This document shows, one piece after another, positions 44,665 through 56,676 of a DNA stretch of 64,000 bases. The notes under the pieces were generated by a model. That model was not told where the DNA came from. It ran no database searches and was given only the letters and a program-made list of their open reading frames with translations. The translations under genes were made by a program, and so were the position numbers. Positions within the stretch are counted from its first letter, which is position 1. Each line of letters begins with the position of its first letter. Source of the DNA: Populus alba (Eukaryota > Streptophyta > Magnoliopsida > Malpighiales > Salicaceae); assembly GCF_005239225.2 (NCBI RefSeq), contig NC_133293.1, forward strand, positions 3,472,001-3,536,000, read 5' to 3'.

Positions 44665-46435
44665 TAAGACATTAAGGAGAACAACATATCCAAAAATCGA
44701 CATAATCCAACAATGGACGACGAAGTTATACAGCTGGAGTTTTCTACCATAAATATGTTTTCTCTCTAACTTTTCTCTAAACTCACTCCCTCGAACCAAA
44801 TTTAAGTTTTCCCTCACTTCTTCAGCTCACAATCATCTTCCTAATCCTTTTATTTTGTTAAGGTTTTCAAAAAAAAAAAAAAAAGGAAAAAGCTTTCTCT
44901 CTCTCTCTCTCTCTTGGCTGTTCACAAAGGAAATAGCTTTCAGGAGAAGCCTTCAACACATTTAGATGCCTTTATTTTTTTATTATAGTCTTGCCCCAAA
45001 TTCTTCATAATCACGACTTGGCCCTCACTTAATCTTTTATGTTCCTTATTTGGCTAAATGTCCATTTTTATTCATTTTCAAGTCTTCTTGACTTTGATTG
45101 ACCTAAAATTTAAATTTATATAGACTAATATGTTTAACATCACTCATAAAATTTCAGTCAAATCCAACGGTTAGATTGAGAAATATGATCGATGCCATAA
45201 AACTAAATATTAAATAGTTTTATGTCAAAGATCCAAATTTTTTGCGTACCATTTTATTTATTTACATCTTCATAATTTTTAAACTAATTCATTGATGACT
45301 CTCATCCATAACCATCAAAAAGAATTTGCTTAGAGTTTTCACCACTTTCGGTCAACATAGTGTAATTGTACACGGGGCTTATACTAGAAATCAAATGTTT
45401 TTTGCTCATAAAATCATACATTATTTTCTTGGAGTTCTACTCTGTTTTTATTATTATATTGTTTTTTTGATCCCCCTATTTATAAAAATTTCTCTTAATT
45501 ATCATTTCTTTATCAGAATTTACCATTTTTAGTATTGATTTACCAAATTTTAAGTTGGGTGTTTAAATAAGAACTTAGTTAATTTAATTTATTTACAAGA
45601 GGGCATTGAACTATCTATTTTATGGGCTAATTAATATAGGCAACTAGAGATGGATTTTGGGCTTATTATTTTGAATGCACAGTTTTACACTAACAAACAT
45701 AAGTTTTTATTTGATAATTGGATCAAGTTGAGATTTTGTTAGAAGTTTTTAAAGGTCTTGTTTTATATTCAGTTAAAATTGCAAGTTAATCAGACATCAA
45801 GAAAGCCTTTTAATAAGGTTCAGAAGTTATTGTGCAAGAATTATATTAGTTTTTTAGTTATTTTAGGGTTTTTTTTTCTATTATATTTAAAACTCATTTA
45901 TTACTTTTTCAATATTTTTTAAGATTTTTTAACTATTGGTTATTTAGCTTGAATTTAAGTTTTTTTTTAATAAACTTTAATTTCAATAATTATTAATGTG
46001 TATGAGAGGTTTTGGTCATATTTCTTTGTTCTTTATTGAACTACTTTAACTAATTAAGAATTAATTAAGCTTCTTAGCGTCTTCTATGTTTCTTGCTTGC
46101 TTTTTTTTTATAGATGTTGGGTGAGTTTTTTTTTATTACCTATAGTTTTAATGTCTTAATACAAGTTATCATTATGTCAAGTTTCAAGCCTAATTTAATT
46201 TTCTTAGATATAATTGATTGGATTATGAGTTTTTTGAATCTTTATATTTATGGTTCATACCACGATTTTACCCCAGCAACAAGTTTTGTTAGATTTTTTT
46301 TATAAAAAAATCATAAAATACATTGATTATGTGTTCTTTGTTAGCTTTTTTTTAAAAAAAAATTTAATTTAATATAGTTTAAGAGTATATTTAAGGTCTG
46401 TTAAAAAAAAATGATATAGTCGAGCGAACCCAAGT
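44665..46435. other. AT-rich intergenic stretch with LTR relics
   Basis: (CT)n at about 44893-44914. At 45120-45240 lies a relic of the LTR B-type block ('ccaacggttagattgagaaa', 'ttttatgtcaaagatcc'). From 45690 to 46110 is a degraded AT-rich LTR-like sequence shared with 58880-59360 ('ttcagaagttattgtgcaag' versus 'ttcagaagttattgttcgag'). No gene is recognisable. Confidence 0.55.
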
Positions 46436-46503
46436 ATGTGCTCAAAGCCAAGCCAAAGCCTTGTGTACTAAAGGAAAGTTCCCATTTGCAACCCCTCCTT
46501 AAC

Positions 46504-47150
46504 ATGCACCATCTCCTTCTCCTCCTCTTCTTCTTCACCATGCCCCCTTCTTCTTCCTTCACACCAAAACCCCACAAATCTTCATCTTCAAACACTGCAA
46601 ACACGAACTCCAATCCAAACTCAACCTCCCTCCTCTGCAAACACTCTCCATCTGCAACTCTCGACCTTCTCATCCTAATCTTAGTCCTTTTCTCCGGCAC
46701 TTTCCTCTTAACCTCTTACTTCTCTTACATCTTTAACTCCCTTTCTCTCCTCCTCTCTAACACCTCTCTTTCCCTTCACTTCCCTCCTTCCTCTTATATT
46801 CTTGGCTTCTTCTCTCTTTTCATTCTCTCCATCCTTTTCTTTGAGTTCTGCTGTGGACCCAGATCTCGAAAGTGTCACCAACCTGGCTGTAAAGGTTTCA
46901 AGAAAGCGATTGAGTTTGATTTGCAATTGCAGACTGAAGATTGTCTTAAATCCACTGCTGCTAATGACGTTGATAAGTTGCCTTGGAAAGGTGGGACTGT
47001 ATCTAATCCTGATTATGAGTGTTTGAGAGCTGAATTGAGGAAGATGGCTCCGCCTAATGGGAGGGCTGTTTTGCTTTTTCGTTCTAAGTGTGGTTGCCCT
47101 GTTGCTAAGCTGGAAGGATGGGGGCCTAAACGTGGTCGCCGGCATAAAAG
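46504..47150 (+). CDS. Exon 1 of an At5g19025-like ('ribosomal protein L34e superfamily') membrane protein gene
   Basis: Open frame coding for an uncharacterised plant protein. After a Ser/Thr/Asn-rich N-terminus come two hydrophobic segments (LDLLILILVLFSGTFLLTSY and YILGFFSLFILSILFFEFCC, about 46655-46720 and 46795-46855). A conserved soluble part follows: GPRSRKCHQPGCKGFKKAIE, LPWKGG, DYECLRAELRKMAPPNGRAV, then KCGCPVAKLEGWGPKRGRRH. Paired cysteines (CHQPGC, CGC) suggest metal binding. I recognise this as the family of Arabidopsis At5g19025; function is unknown. The first ATG in frame is 46504, and 46540 (caccATGcc) is an alternative. The frame at first sight ends in a stop at 47152, but that stop overlaps a splice donor (AAAG|GTGAGT). 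Confidence 0.82.
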
Positions 47151-50100
47151 GTGAGTTTTTTGTTCACTGCTCATTTTGGGTTTTTCTTTTGTTTGATTTG
47201 ATTGATGTTCTTGTTTTTACTAAATCAATGATCATGCTTTGTTTGGTAGTTTTGAGGATGTGAATTTAAAGTGTAGTTATGTGTAAATTCCGTATGAAAT
47301 GGGACCAGCCTTTTGTGTCTAGAGATTGATATATCTTCTATTGATCATTGGATTTAGTTGCAGTTGGCATTCTTCAGTCAAAGGTTTCTTTTTTTCCCAA
47401 ATAGGGAAATTTTGTTTTCTTTTTTATTTTATTCTAGAACCTCCATGTTGGTAAATTCATGAGGTAGTTCGAAGTATACGATGAACTCAAATGGTGCTAA
47501 TCTAATTACATGCTTAATAGAATCTGGTCTATACTGTTACGGTACATCTTTTACTCAGTGGAAAGTGTTTTTTATTTAGGGATGAGGTAATGGTTGTTTG
47601 TATATGTTCAACCAAGGAATTGCTTCATACTTACAGAATTTTGATTGCTCTGTATCTTGTATCCTTGGGAAATAATATGGTTTACTTGACACGTTCTCTG
47701 TTAACATAGATACTCTCTCTTTTTTGTGCTTCATTTTGTTTTCCTTTTCCATAATGTGGTCACTTGTTGATTAGTGATACGCCAAGCCATTTTCTAGTGC
47801 CTTTGGATTTGATACTGCTATGTCTGAGATATCTAAACTCTTCTCTAAATTTTTTGGCCCTGATGGAGTTGATTTTGATAGAAAAAAACTTATTCATTAA
47901 TTCCAAGGGACCTTTACAAGAAACTTTGGTGAGGAACAAATATGTTATTTGATTATTCCAGAGGATGATACTATCTGGCATATTTGTCTGATTACTCATT
48001 CTTTGAGCTCTCCCTCTACCATTAGTATCCTCAGGACTTCTGGTCCTTTGGCTTCCTTTTATCAAACCATCATGCACTTGTCTCTGTTTGGAACATTACA
48101 TGCAAGTTCTTTTTTAAGTTGATCACTCTCAAATTGTCTTGTTTGCACTTGGAGCTTGTTCATTTCCTTTTCTTAGCTGAGTTGTTCTGATGGCATCCAG
48201 ACAAATTTTGGCTGTTGCAGACTGAATGCAGATTGATTTGTTCGAAAGATTACTTGCAAGCCACATGGTTAATTTTGTTAAACACATGTGGCATGCTGAG
48301 TTTGGGTGGAACATTTAGGACCTTAACACTGATTGGGTTGATTGAACAATAGGCTTACAGTCGATACTGGTCAACTATTAGGTTTTGATCAATAATCTCT
48401 ATATTCTGTATTCCTGACACATTATGGGTAAACCCACCACTTGTCAAATCTCGTTTTGATCATGGGTGTGCTGAGTGATAGAACCTGTGATATAACAATC
48501 TACACTTATTGAGGTCACAGATGAGATTTTACTTGGTAATTGTCCAATTATAAAATGACTCTCTGGAGTGCTCATTTGCTCCCAGTTTATTGATGAGAAG
48601 CTGCAAGTGAAATTCTTTAGAGGTTTCTATTAGTGGTGCCGTTACCTCCCAATTATTTTGCCTAATCAAGTTTCCAGCTAACTTAGTCTAGGTAATAGGA
48701 GTATGAAACGTCTGATCAAAGGAGGTTTTACCTGCTTCTAATATATTATGTACCTATACTCAATTAAATTTTCTTGAGCTTGGCCTTGACTGCTCAAGTT
48801 TTAATGTTTGACTGGCTATATTATACCCTGAACCCTCAACCCAATGAAAGAGAAAAGAAAAGGAGTATGAAAAACAAAGGATATGTTTTTTCTGGACATA
48901 CTTATTCATTTGACCAAAGGAGTCTTTGAAGTGGAAGGAGAAGAGAACTCCAATGCCTTTTTTCAACGATGAAGCATGGTTGAAACAAGATATGGTATCG
49001 GGTTGGTTTGAAAAATTTGTGTGAGAGTTAGATAGGGCTGGTGATGAGCAGCAACACAGTTAGTGGTGACTAAGTGCAAGTGGTGGGGATGGATGGCTGC
49101 TGGACCTAAATTACATAGAACATGAAGTTGAGCTCTGGAGCGTGATTCAAGAATTAGATAAACATGTCATCAACTTGACCTGGAGGAGTTGGAGTGTGGG
49201 GTTGGTCATTTCATTGACTTGTGAATTAAGCCTTTTCATGCCTGTTGACTCCTCTCATACTCATTTTTCTCAGTGGGGGTCTTATAGATCTATCAAAGGT
49301 TAGGTTTTGGAAGCTTCCTTGACTAAAAAAAGTTTAGGCTTCGGAAGAATTTGGTCTTGGTGGAAGCTTTTATAAAACAGCCATTAGCATTGCCAAAGCT
49401 CCGCGTGACCATTTCTGCTAGAAAGGTATTGTTGGATCTTAAATTTGAAGCATTTGCTTGGTGGTCATTGTTAAGAGTTGTGAGTTGCTGCCCTGTTTCA
49501 AATGTGCAGGCTGATCCACGCAATTGGTCCAACCCTGCTTGAAAGTCATAGCACTTGTTTTCTTGTGTTTTATATGGTTCTTCCTGACACAATTCACCAC
49601 TGCTGGCAGTCAAAATAGCAGCATCCAATAAAGAACCCCCTTTCTGCTACTTGTTAAACACCCCTATTTGAGCAGTGATTCGTATTTACCTTAGTTCAGC
49701 AAACTCTTTATGATGTCTTTGGCAATCCCTCTTGAGTCTGTTTCTTAATGTTTTGTGTTTTAGGTAAGTGCTGTGGAAGATCATTTAAACTCATCAAGTT
49801 GAACAGAACTGATAAGTATGGACAATGTATAATCCAAGGATGTTCCTTTCCACATGAATAGAAATTAAATTTTGTGTTCTTGGAGTGAGTTGAATGCTTA
49901 CTGGCAGATGTAGACAAACCCACTTCAATGAACAAATTTAGGCAAATTCTAAAATGCCATCCATGTTTAAGTGATATTGTGAAATGCAAAGATGGTTAAT
50001 TTCTTGTTAATCTTGATATATCTACATCAATTCCTTTTTGGTCTCTCTCAAGAATCAATTTTTAAGCATTAATGCTGATTTAGTTGCGAGGAATATCTTG

Positions 50101-50632
50101 ATTGCATTATATTGGTCTGTTTTCTGGCTTCTCACCTAGAACCACATGGCTATCTGGCTGTCTTCATTTTGTCTCTCTCATGTATTCTTCATTACATGGT
50201 AATCATCCTGGTTTCTTTGTATGTTCGCAATATAACACAACTTCTTTCATAACCTGTCCTGGCTTTATTATCAAGACTCACTCCCTGAATTACTGGATTT
50301 GGGGGGATTTTCTTATGATAAGATCATGTTTAGTTTTGGGTGGTGTTAGTCAATTATAACCCAAGTTTTAGTCTCAGCATATGCTTGCGTTGATGGAGGA
50401 AATGGCAAGACTGTCTATAACTATGTATAGAGAAAATAGTTTCAAGTATTGGACACAGTAGTTAGTCATCTATAGGTTTCATGTTTAACACAATCCATTT
50501 ACACAGAGAATACAATTACCATGCTGCTTATGATACTTTTATAGTACTATTTAAAACTTGTGATCTCAGATTAATGGAAATAACATACTTTGTTGTTATG
50601 GTTTTAACTTTTGGATTTGCTGGCACTTGTAG
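47151..50632 (+). other. Proposed intron of the At5g19025-like gene, 3,482 bp
   Basis: Begins GTGAGT and ends in a T-rich tract with 'tggcacttgtag'. The interior has no long frames and no clear transposon; it is T-rich on the plus strand, as plant introns are. I see no other gene in it. Confidence 0.55.
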
Positions 50633-50675
50633 GGCTCTGGCTAGTGTGGCTGCTAATGGAGGAGATCATCGTTGA
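50633..50675 (+). CDS. Proposed exon 2 (C-terminus) of the At5g19025-like gene
   Basis: Splicing 47150 to 50633 restores the Arg codon (AG|G) and continues in frame with ALASVAANGGDHR and a stop at 50673-50675. The protein would be about 229 residues from the 46504 start, somewhat shorter than I recall for the Arabidopsis protein (about 259). The joint is inferred from splice-site consensus and the protein-like tail only. Confidence 0.55.
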
Positions 50676-50985
50676 CAGTTCACAATGGGTTTTCGCTGTC
50701 ATGCCCTTTATGTGCCTCCTCTTGTTTACCTTATAGATTTTGGATGTTCCTTCTTTCAAGAAGGATACACTCCTTGATCAGGACACGTTTTCTAATCCCA
50801 TGATCTGGCCGAGCCTCGCTTTCCACGTGTCTGAAAGTCATACCTTTACATGAACTTTCATGTAAAATTCTTCTCATTTCTGGAAAGTCATACAGATTTA
50901 ACAAGTGACTTGCATTCCTCCTGAAAGGAATTACAAATTTAATGGGAATAAATATATAGATTTGCCAAAATGAGTGGTTGTTCAC

Positions 50986-51033
<48 letters not shown>

Positions 51034-52089
51034 CAGCTTTCTTTTGTGTGCTAACCTTTGATAATTTGGCTTTATATCAGATACGCACCGCACCGAGTTG
51101 TTGAACAGGGTGAATCATTTGAGACCTAGACTCCTAGTGCTCCTAATTTCTCGACAAGCCACTGATGATTTCATAGGATTATCTACCTGGGCCTTCTTTC
51201 TGGTCTCTAAATTAGCACTCTATAAGATGATGATGTTTCTTCTTGTTCACCTGCTCTCATCTTTGTGCTAATGGATCGTGAAACATTCCGTTCACATGCA
51301 GAAAAAAAATATGTAGTGCATATCCATTTGATTGGCTTTGGCTAGGCATAGATACTACTGGCAAGTACAATATAACGTTAAAAGTTGAAGAACACACAAG
51401 CATTGCAATATGTTGAATGCCCAATCATTTTTCTTCTTATGTGGACTATTTTTGCAGTTGCCAAATGAATTTGTGTTTCCTTTTAACAAGGTGTCAGCAA
51501 TTAGTAGGCAAGCGCGCGCGCACAAACATATATAAATATTTGAAGTGTTAAGGACTTAGTATAGGACGATTCTTCGATTGTTTGAGCTCTTTTTAAAAAA
51601 AAAAAAAAAACTTAAAAAAAAAAAAACCTCGGTGAGTTTTCATCAACATCATAGTTAATATGTATTTAGTATTTTGATATATTTAAACAAGTTTTAAAAA
51701 AATTATATATAATAGTTTTTTCTAGATAGTTTTTAGTGGAACTTGTACAAAACTATGTAATAATTAATCAAATATTTTCAAATATATAATTAAAGTAAAA
51801 TACTATTCCTATCACACCACATCTAATGTGATCCATTTCAATCAATTCTAAGTCATTAGTAATTATGGAGATTCAACAAGATCACACTATTTATAAATAT
51901 AAAAAAAAACAAAAAAAAAATTTAACATGACTTTAGTTATTTACCAATAATTAAGCTTAAAATAAAATCAATTTGCGTGACGCTTTGCTTTGTGCAAGAG
52001 GTCTCATATGTTTGAGAGGTGGTACAATGTTCCTCAACTCTTCCTGTGGTGGCAGTTAGGTCTTTGTATGTGTGATAATGTTAGGCAAT
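50676..52089. other. 3' flank of the gene; no further gene seen
   Basis: Probable 3' UTR followed by AT-rich intergenic DNA. It contains a (TA)n microsatellite at 50990-51032 (43 bp), a short GC alternation near 51513-51522, and A-runs at about 51593-51627. Confidence 0.6.
50990..51032. repeat. (TA)n microsatellite, 43 bp
   Basis: Uninterrupted TA dinucleotides. Confidence 0.98.
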
Positions 52090-52700
52090 TATTAAAATTA
52101 AGAAAAAACTAAAATGCATGGCAAAAACTCTGTGGATTCCCTCATCTAGCATTGATCATCGGAATAGTACTCTAATTTATTTTTTTAACTCTTTATGCTT
52201 CTTTTTTTTTAATTTAATCACCAATTATTTTGCACGTTATGTTGTTTTGTATTTGAGCCTAAAACATTGTTTTGATTGGCTTGTCATGAGGTTCTTGAGA
52301 TTTTGATAACAAGTTGATCAATTTTACAAAAAAAAAAAAAAATACTTCAATTTTATTGCTTAAAAAAATTAATAATACAAGGGCCTAGTTTGATTAAGAA
52401 AAAAACTAAAAGCATGGGAAAAATAAAACCATGTGGATCCCCTTTCGTAACACTTCTCTATTTATTTATTTTTTCTTTCTCTCTTTAAGTCTTTTTTTTG
52501 ATTTAGTCACCAAATTTAAAAAATACTTCAATTTTGTTGCTTTAAAAAATTAATAATACAAGGGCCTAGTTTGATTGAGAAAAAAAACTAAAAGCATGAA
52601 AAAAAAAAACCATGTGGATCCCCTTTCGTAACACTTATCTATTTATTTATTTTATCTCTTTTAAGTCTTTTTTTTTATTTAGTCATCAAATTTATTTATT
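52090..52700. repeat. Tandem duplication, about 180-bp unit (two good copies, one diverged)
   Basis: 'tacttcaattttattgctt' to 'tagtcaccaaattt' (about 52340-52517) is repeated as 'tacttcaattttgttgctt' to 'tagtcatcaaattt' (about 52524-52692). Both contain 'acaagggcctagtttgatt' and 'atgtggatcccctttcgtaa'. A more diverged relative precedes at 52095-52330 ('gcatggcaaaaactctgtgg'). Confidence 0.75.
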
Positions 52701-52922
52701 TTAATTTCATCCTAACACACTATACTACATTGTTTCGGATTTGAGCCTAAAAAAATATTTTGATTGACTTGTTAGTTTTTAAGATGTCAGTAACATGTCT
52801 TAATATTTTGTTGATACTCAATTTTATAAAAACAAATGATTTTGATGCATGAAAAAAAAAATGCAAGTATCTAATTGGACATTATGACATAAAGAAAAGG
52901 GTTTTTTTTGTATTGTTTAACT

Positions 52923-53817
52923 CACAGTTATTAAACACGAACCGGCCCAGCCGGTCGACCCGGTGACTGGACTGGTCCGGATTTTTCAAAAGACCAGCCA
53001 GCGCAATGACCAGACAAAACCCAGTCGACCCGGCGGGTCAACCCATAACTCGGGCGACCCAGATGAACCCGGATGAGACCCGATGTTTTGGAGTTTGGGT
53101 TTGCTTGAGATGGTTACAAGTCAATCTAGGTTTGGAGATCTTGATAGTTGGTGTTGGGTTCCCATTTCTTCCTTCTACCCCTAACGATTGATGACTGTAA
53201 CTTCAAGGAAATTAAAGATTAAATGGGACCAAACTCACAGTTTTAGGAGAGAGAGAGAGAGGCAACAGGTAGAAGTGGTGAATTGAAAAATCAAAGAAAA
53301 AATAGTCTTTACCGTGCAAAGAATTTGTTGTTCCACACTGCATAGCTGTCAGCTAAAGTGGGAATCAAAAGTTTAGGAGCCATTTTCTTAAGACTTTTCT
53401 TCCCGCTTCGCTAAGGAAGCTTTTCCTTCTTTAAGTATTTCCTTGTACGGATTGTTTGGTACTCTTTCCCTGAATGAAAAAGCAAACTTTATTATCATTA
53501 CCAAATCTTTAACATCTCTCTCTCTCTCTCTCTCTCTCTAGCTAATGTTTTCAAGCTATAGAAACCACGTGAATTTGCAGGGGAAAGATGTAAAAGAAAA
53601 AGGGTAGATATACTTTGGGAGGAGATGGTGAAGAGACTTTCTCTACACACTTCACCCCTTCATTATTGCCTTTATTTTCTATATTTTATCTTTAACCCAA
53701 CTTGACTCCTAAATAACCGGGGTTTATGGGTTGACCCAGGTTAACCCGGGTGGACCCATAAAACCCGGAATCGGCCCTTTAACCGGGTCAACCCCCGAGT
53801 CGGGTTTAACAACTATG
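52923..53817. mobile_element. hAT-like non-autonomous transposon, 895 bp
   Basis: Ends CACAGTTATTAAAC and, as complement of the right end, CATAGTTGTTAAAC (12 of 14 match). The 8-bp duplication gtttaact lies at 52915-52922 and 53818-53825. Both subterminal regions are rich in 'ccggtcgacccgg'/'aacccgggt' motifs. The interior has (GA)n at about 53250-53262 and (CT)n at about 53513-53540. No transposase. Confidence 0.8.
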
Positions 53818-53825
53818 GTTTAACT

Positions 53826-54874
53826 CCGTACCTTTCTAGAATTTTTGCCTTTAAGATTGTTTTGGGTTCCATTTTGGTCCCTTTAGGTTTTTCATTTCTC
53901 AATTTATTCCAAAGCTTCACTTTGTTTTTCATTCATTGGTTTAATAGAGGAGAGAATCATTAGGAAAAAAAAAACTAAAAAGAGAGAAAGTTGGTGGTTT
54001 GCTAGATTTAAGAGATGAAACAAGCTATTCTTGGTGTCAACAGGTTTTATTTGATAAGAAGAGTTTTGTTTAGTTGTTTTTTACCCTTTATCTTGTTGTA
54101 AATAGTAAAAGAGGATTGACAAAGTATTTTCCCAACTTGATTTTGTGTTTTTATGAATAATTTAAAGGTGTTTTGAGTTGAGAGATTGGTTTATTGAGAT
54201 TATGATGGTATTTATTAGATATTTTCAAGTGAAAATTATACAATAGCATTTTGGATCCAAAATAACATTTTGGGTCCAAAATAACATCGACCAATCTTTC
54301 AATCACCTCTTTAATGGTCAAAAAATGAGCTTTTACACAACATATCTTTTAATAAAAATCAACAAATATCACCAAAAGATCTCTTATAGGTGCCAGTTAG
54401 GCTAATTACAAGTTTTAAGAGCAAAAAAGATTAAAGAGACATTCAATAGACTAATTTAAGAATATTTGAGTCAAGTTAAACATCAAGATTACAACAAGGG
54501 ATAATCAAACTTTAATTAATATAATTCATGCAAAGGAATGAGCTGGTTCTCGAACTTAAGGCATGTGGATTGGGCTGCAATAAAAGAGATTATGGATTTC
54601 CTACAAGATAAGAATTTTGATTTATTTGTGAAGTTTTTATTTTTCAAGGATTCTTTATTTTTCAAGAACAACAACAATTCTACTATTACAAGGATGCATT
54701 CTTACAATTTCTTTTTCAATAGGAAGACTTGCAACAAGAAGATTAAATAAGTCAAATTGAGCTTTCTTATTTATTTTACAAACTTCAAAAGTTTTTTTTT
54801 AATTGACTCTTAATTTTAGCCTATTATTTTATTAGGATTTTATTTATTTTGTGAACTATAAATACCTTTTTAGA
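53826..54874. other. AT-rich intergenic sequence
   Basis: No gene recognised. The stretch 54800-54875 with 'gaactataaatacc' looks like an LTR or promoter TATA region, unassigned. Confidence 0.5.
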
Positions 54875-55620
54875 AGGAAAACCAACAACTTGGATATTAT
54901 TTTAGAAAATAACTTTTGTGTGGGTGTAAGGTTACCCATACTATCGGTTTTTCATTAAAATCTTCAAAACTTATCAAATATTACTTGTTTTTTGTGCTCA
55001 TCTTTATAATTCCAGTTCTTGATTCTTTATAATCAATGAGTTAGAATTTTCATCCAATAACTACATGTCATTGGTTCAAGTAATCATTGGATTGAGTTCT
55101 TTTCAATCAAATTTTAGCTTTCTTAGGTTATGTTTAATTTTGATTGAGGGTTATACGGTTCTTACCTTTTAGATTCGCATCATCGTTTGATTTTTTTTAG
55201 AAAAAATATAAGCAAATGATATGTCATCTATCTCTTAAGCCAAGAAAATAAAAGAAAAACCAGCAACTTGGACATTATTTCAAAAAAATAACTTTTGTCA
55301 AGGCTAATTATAATCTTAATTTTTCATTAAACTCTTTCAAAACTTATACCAAAAAATTGCTTATTTTTTTGTGCTCATCCTTATCATTAAAGTTCTTGAT
55401 TCTTTATAATCAATGGGTTAAGGTTTTCATCCAATAATTATATATCATTTTGTCCAAGTAATCATTGGGTTGAGTCATTTTCAATCAGAATTTAGCTTTC
55501 TTGAATTATATTTAATTTTGATCGTGGGTTATACGGTTTTTAGATTCACATCATCGTTTGATTTAAAAAATATATAGAAAAATGATATATTATCTACCTC
55601 TTGAGCCAAGAAAAGAAAAG
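54875..55620. repeat. Direct tandem duplication, about 375-bp unit, two copies
   Basis: 54876-55250 and 55251-55620 share 'caacttggatatt/caacttggacatt', 'tcttgattctttataatcaatg', 'gggttatacggtt' and 'cgcatcatcgtttgatt/cacatcatcgtttgatt' in the same order. Possibly duplicated LTR sequence. Confidence 0.8.
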
Positions 55621-56525
55621 GGATAAAAAAAATGTCAGGCACATGGCCTTTCCATTTTCATGGGCTAAGTGCACTAGTTTAACCAAGCCTAAGCCATAGC
55701 CTTTTTCTAGCTTTTAAATTTTTTTCCCTCTTACATTTAAATTTAAACTCGATAAAATTATTATTATTTTTAATTTAATTTTATTGTTTTTATTGTGAAT
55801 GTCTATTTTTAGTATCATATAACTAAATAAAAGGTAGATTTTAAATATAAAGTTATTTAAAGCAAAACAAATTTATTACTCGAGTTACGAGTTAAACAAG
55901 TGGGCTAGGCTAACCCATCTCAATTTAAAATAATATCGTCTCAATATTTCTAAAAAAAATAAAATGAAACGACATTGAAAATTTTTCCCCTATTTAAGCC
56001 CGGGCTTGAAATTTTTTAGTTAAAATTCATTTAAATAAATTAATTTAAAATGTATTTGCAATATTATTTAATAAAGTACAATTCATTTTTTACTTTGTTT
56101 TTAATAGGATTATAACATATTTTTTCTAATACTAACAATTATTGTTTTTGCATAGCTCTTCATTGTATTTTGTTCTTAAATTTTATTAAATCAATTTCTT
56201 TGCATGTTTATTTTTGTTATCATATAATTTGACCAAAAACTTGATTTCAAAAAACAAAGTTACTAAATTCAATCGAGTCCATAACTTATGTAGAGGATTT
56301 GGTAGGTTAACTTAGTTGATAAAAAAATTAAAAAAGAAAATTAAAACAATGATGACTTGAATTTGTTTTTTTGAGTAAAATTAAATTTTGAATAGAATAT
56401 CTAAATTGTGTTTAAACTCAATATAAACTAAATTGAACATAACATATGAAGTGCTTCAACACAATTTTATTTAACATATATAATCATCAATTATTTTATT
56501 AAATACATGCATATGTAATTTACAT

Positions 56526-56529
<4 letters not shown>
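55621..56529. other. AT-rich intergenic sequence
   Basis: Nothing recognisable; very AT-rich with no long reading frame. Confidence 0.6.

Positions 56530-56597
<68 letters not shown>
56530..56597. repeat. Poly(C) run of 49 followed by (AC)n
   Basis: 49 consecutive C's (56530-56578), then about nine AC repeats. It lies about 80 bp upstream of the PPR start. A C-run of this length is exceptional and may be an assembly artefact. Confidence 0.9.
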
Positions 56598-56598
<1 letters not shown>

Positions 56599-56676
56599 CC
56601 AGAGGAAAAAAAAAAAGTTTTCGCTCCAAAATCTGTTTCTTCCTTGAATGGACACAAGTTCTCATGGTTCCCTTCC

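Noticed and set aside
47760..48077. Frames on both strands within the proposed intron
   Set aside because: Short, no recognisable domain, codon use like the surrounding non-coding DNA.
50731..51093. 120-codon minus-strand frame
   Set aside because: Includes translated (TA)n and the 3' flank of the gene; no homology recognised.
53006..53191. Frame starting MTRQNPVDPAGQP
   Set aside because: Translation of the repeated GC-rich end of a non-autonomous transposon.
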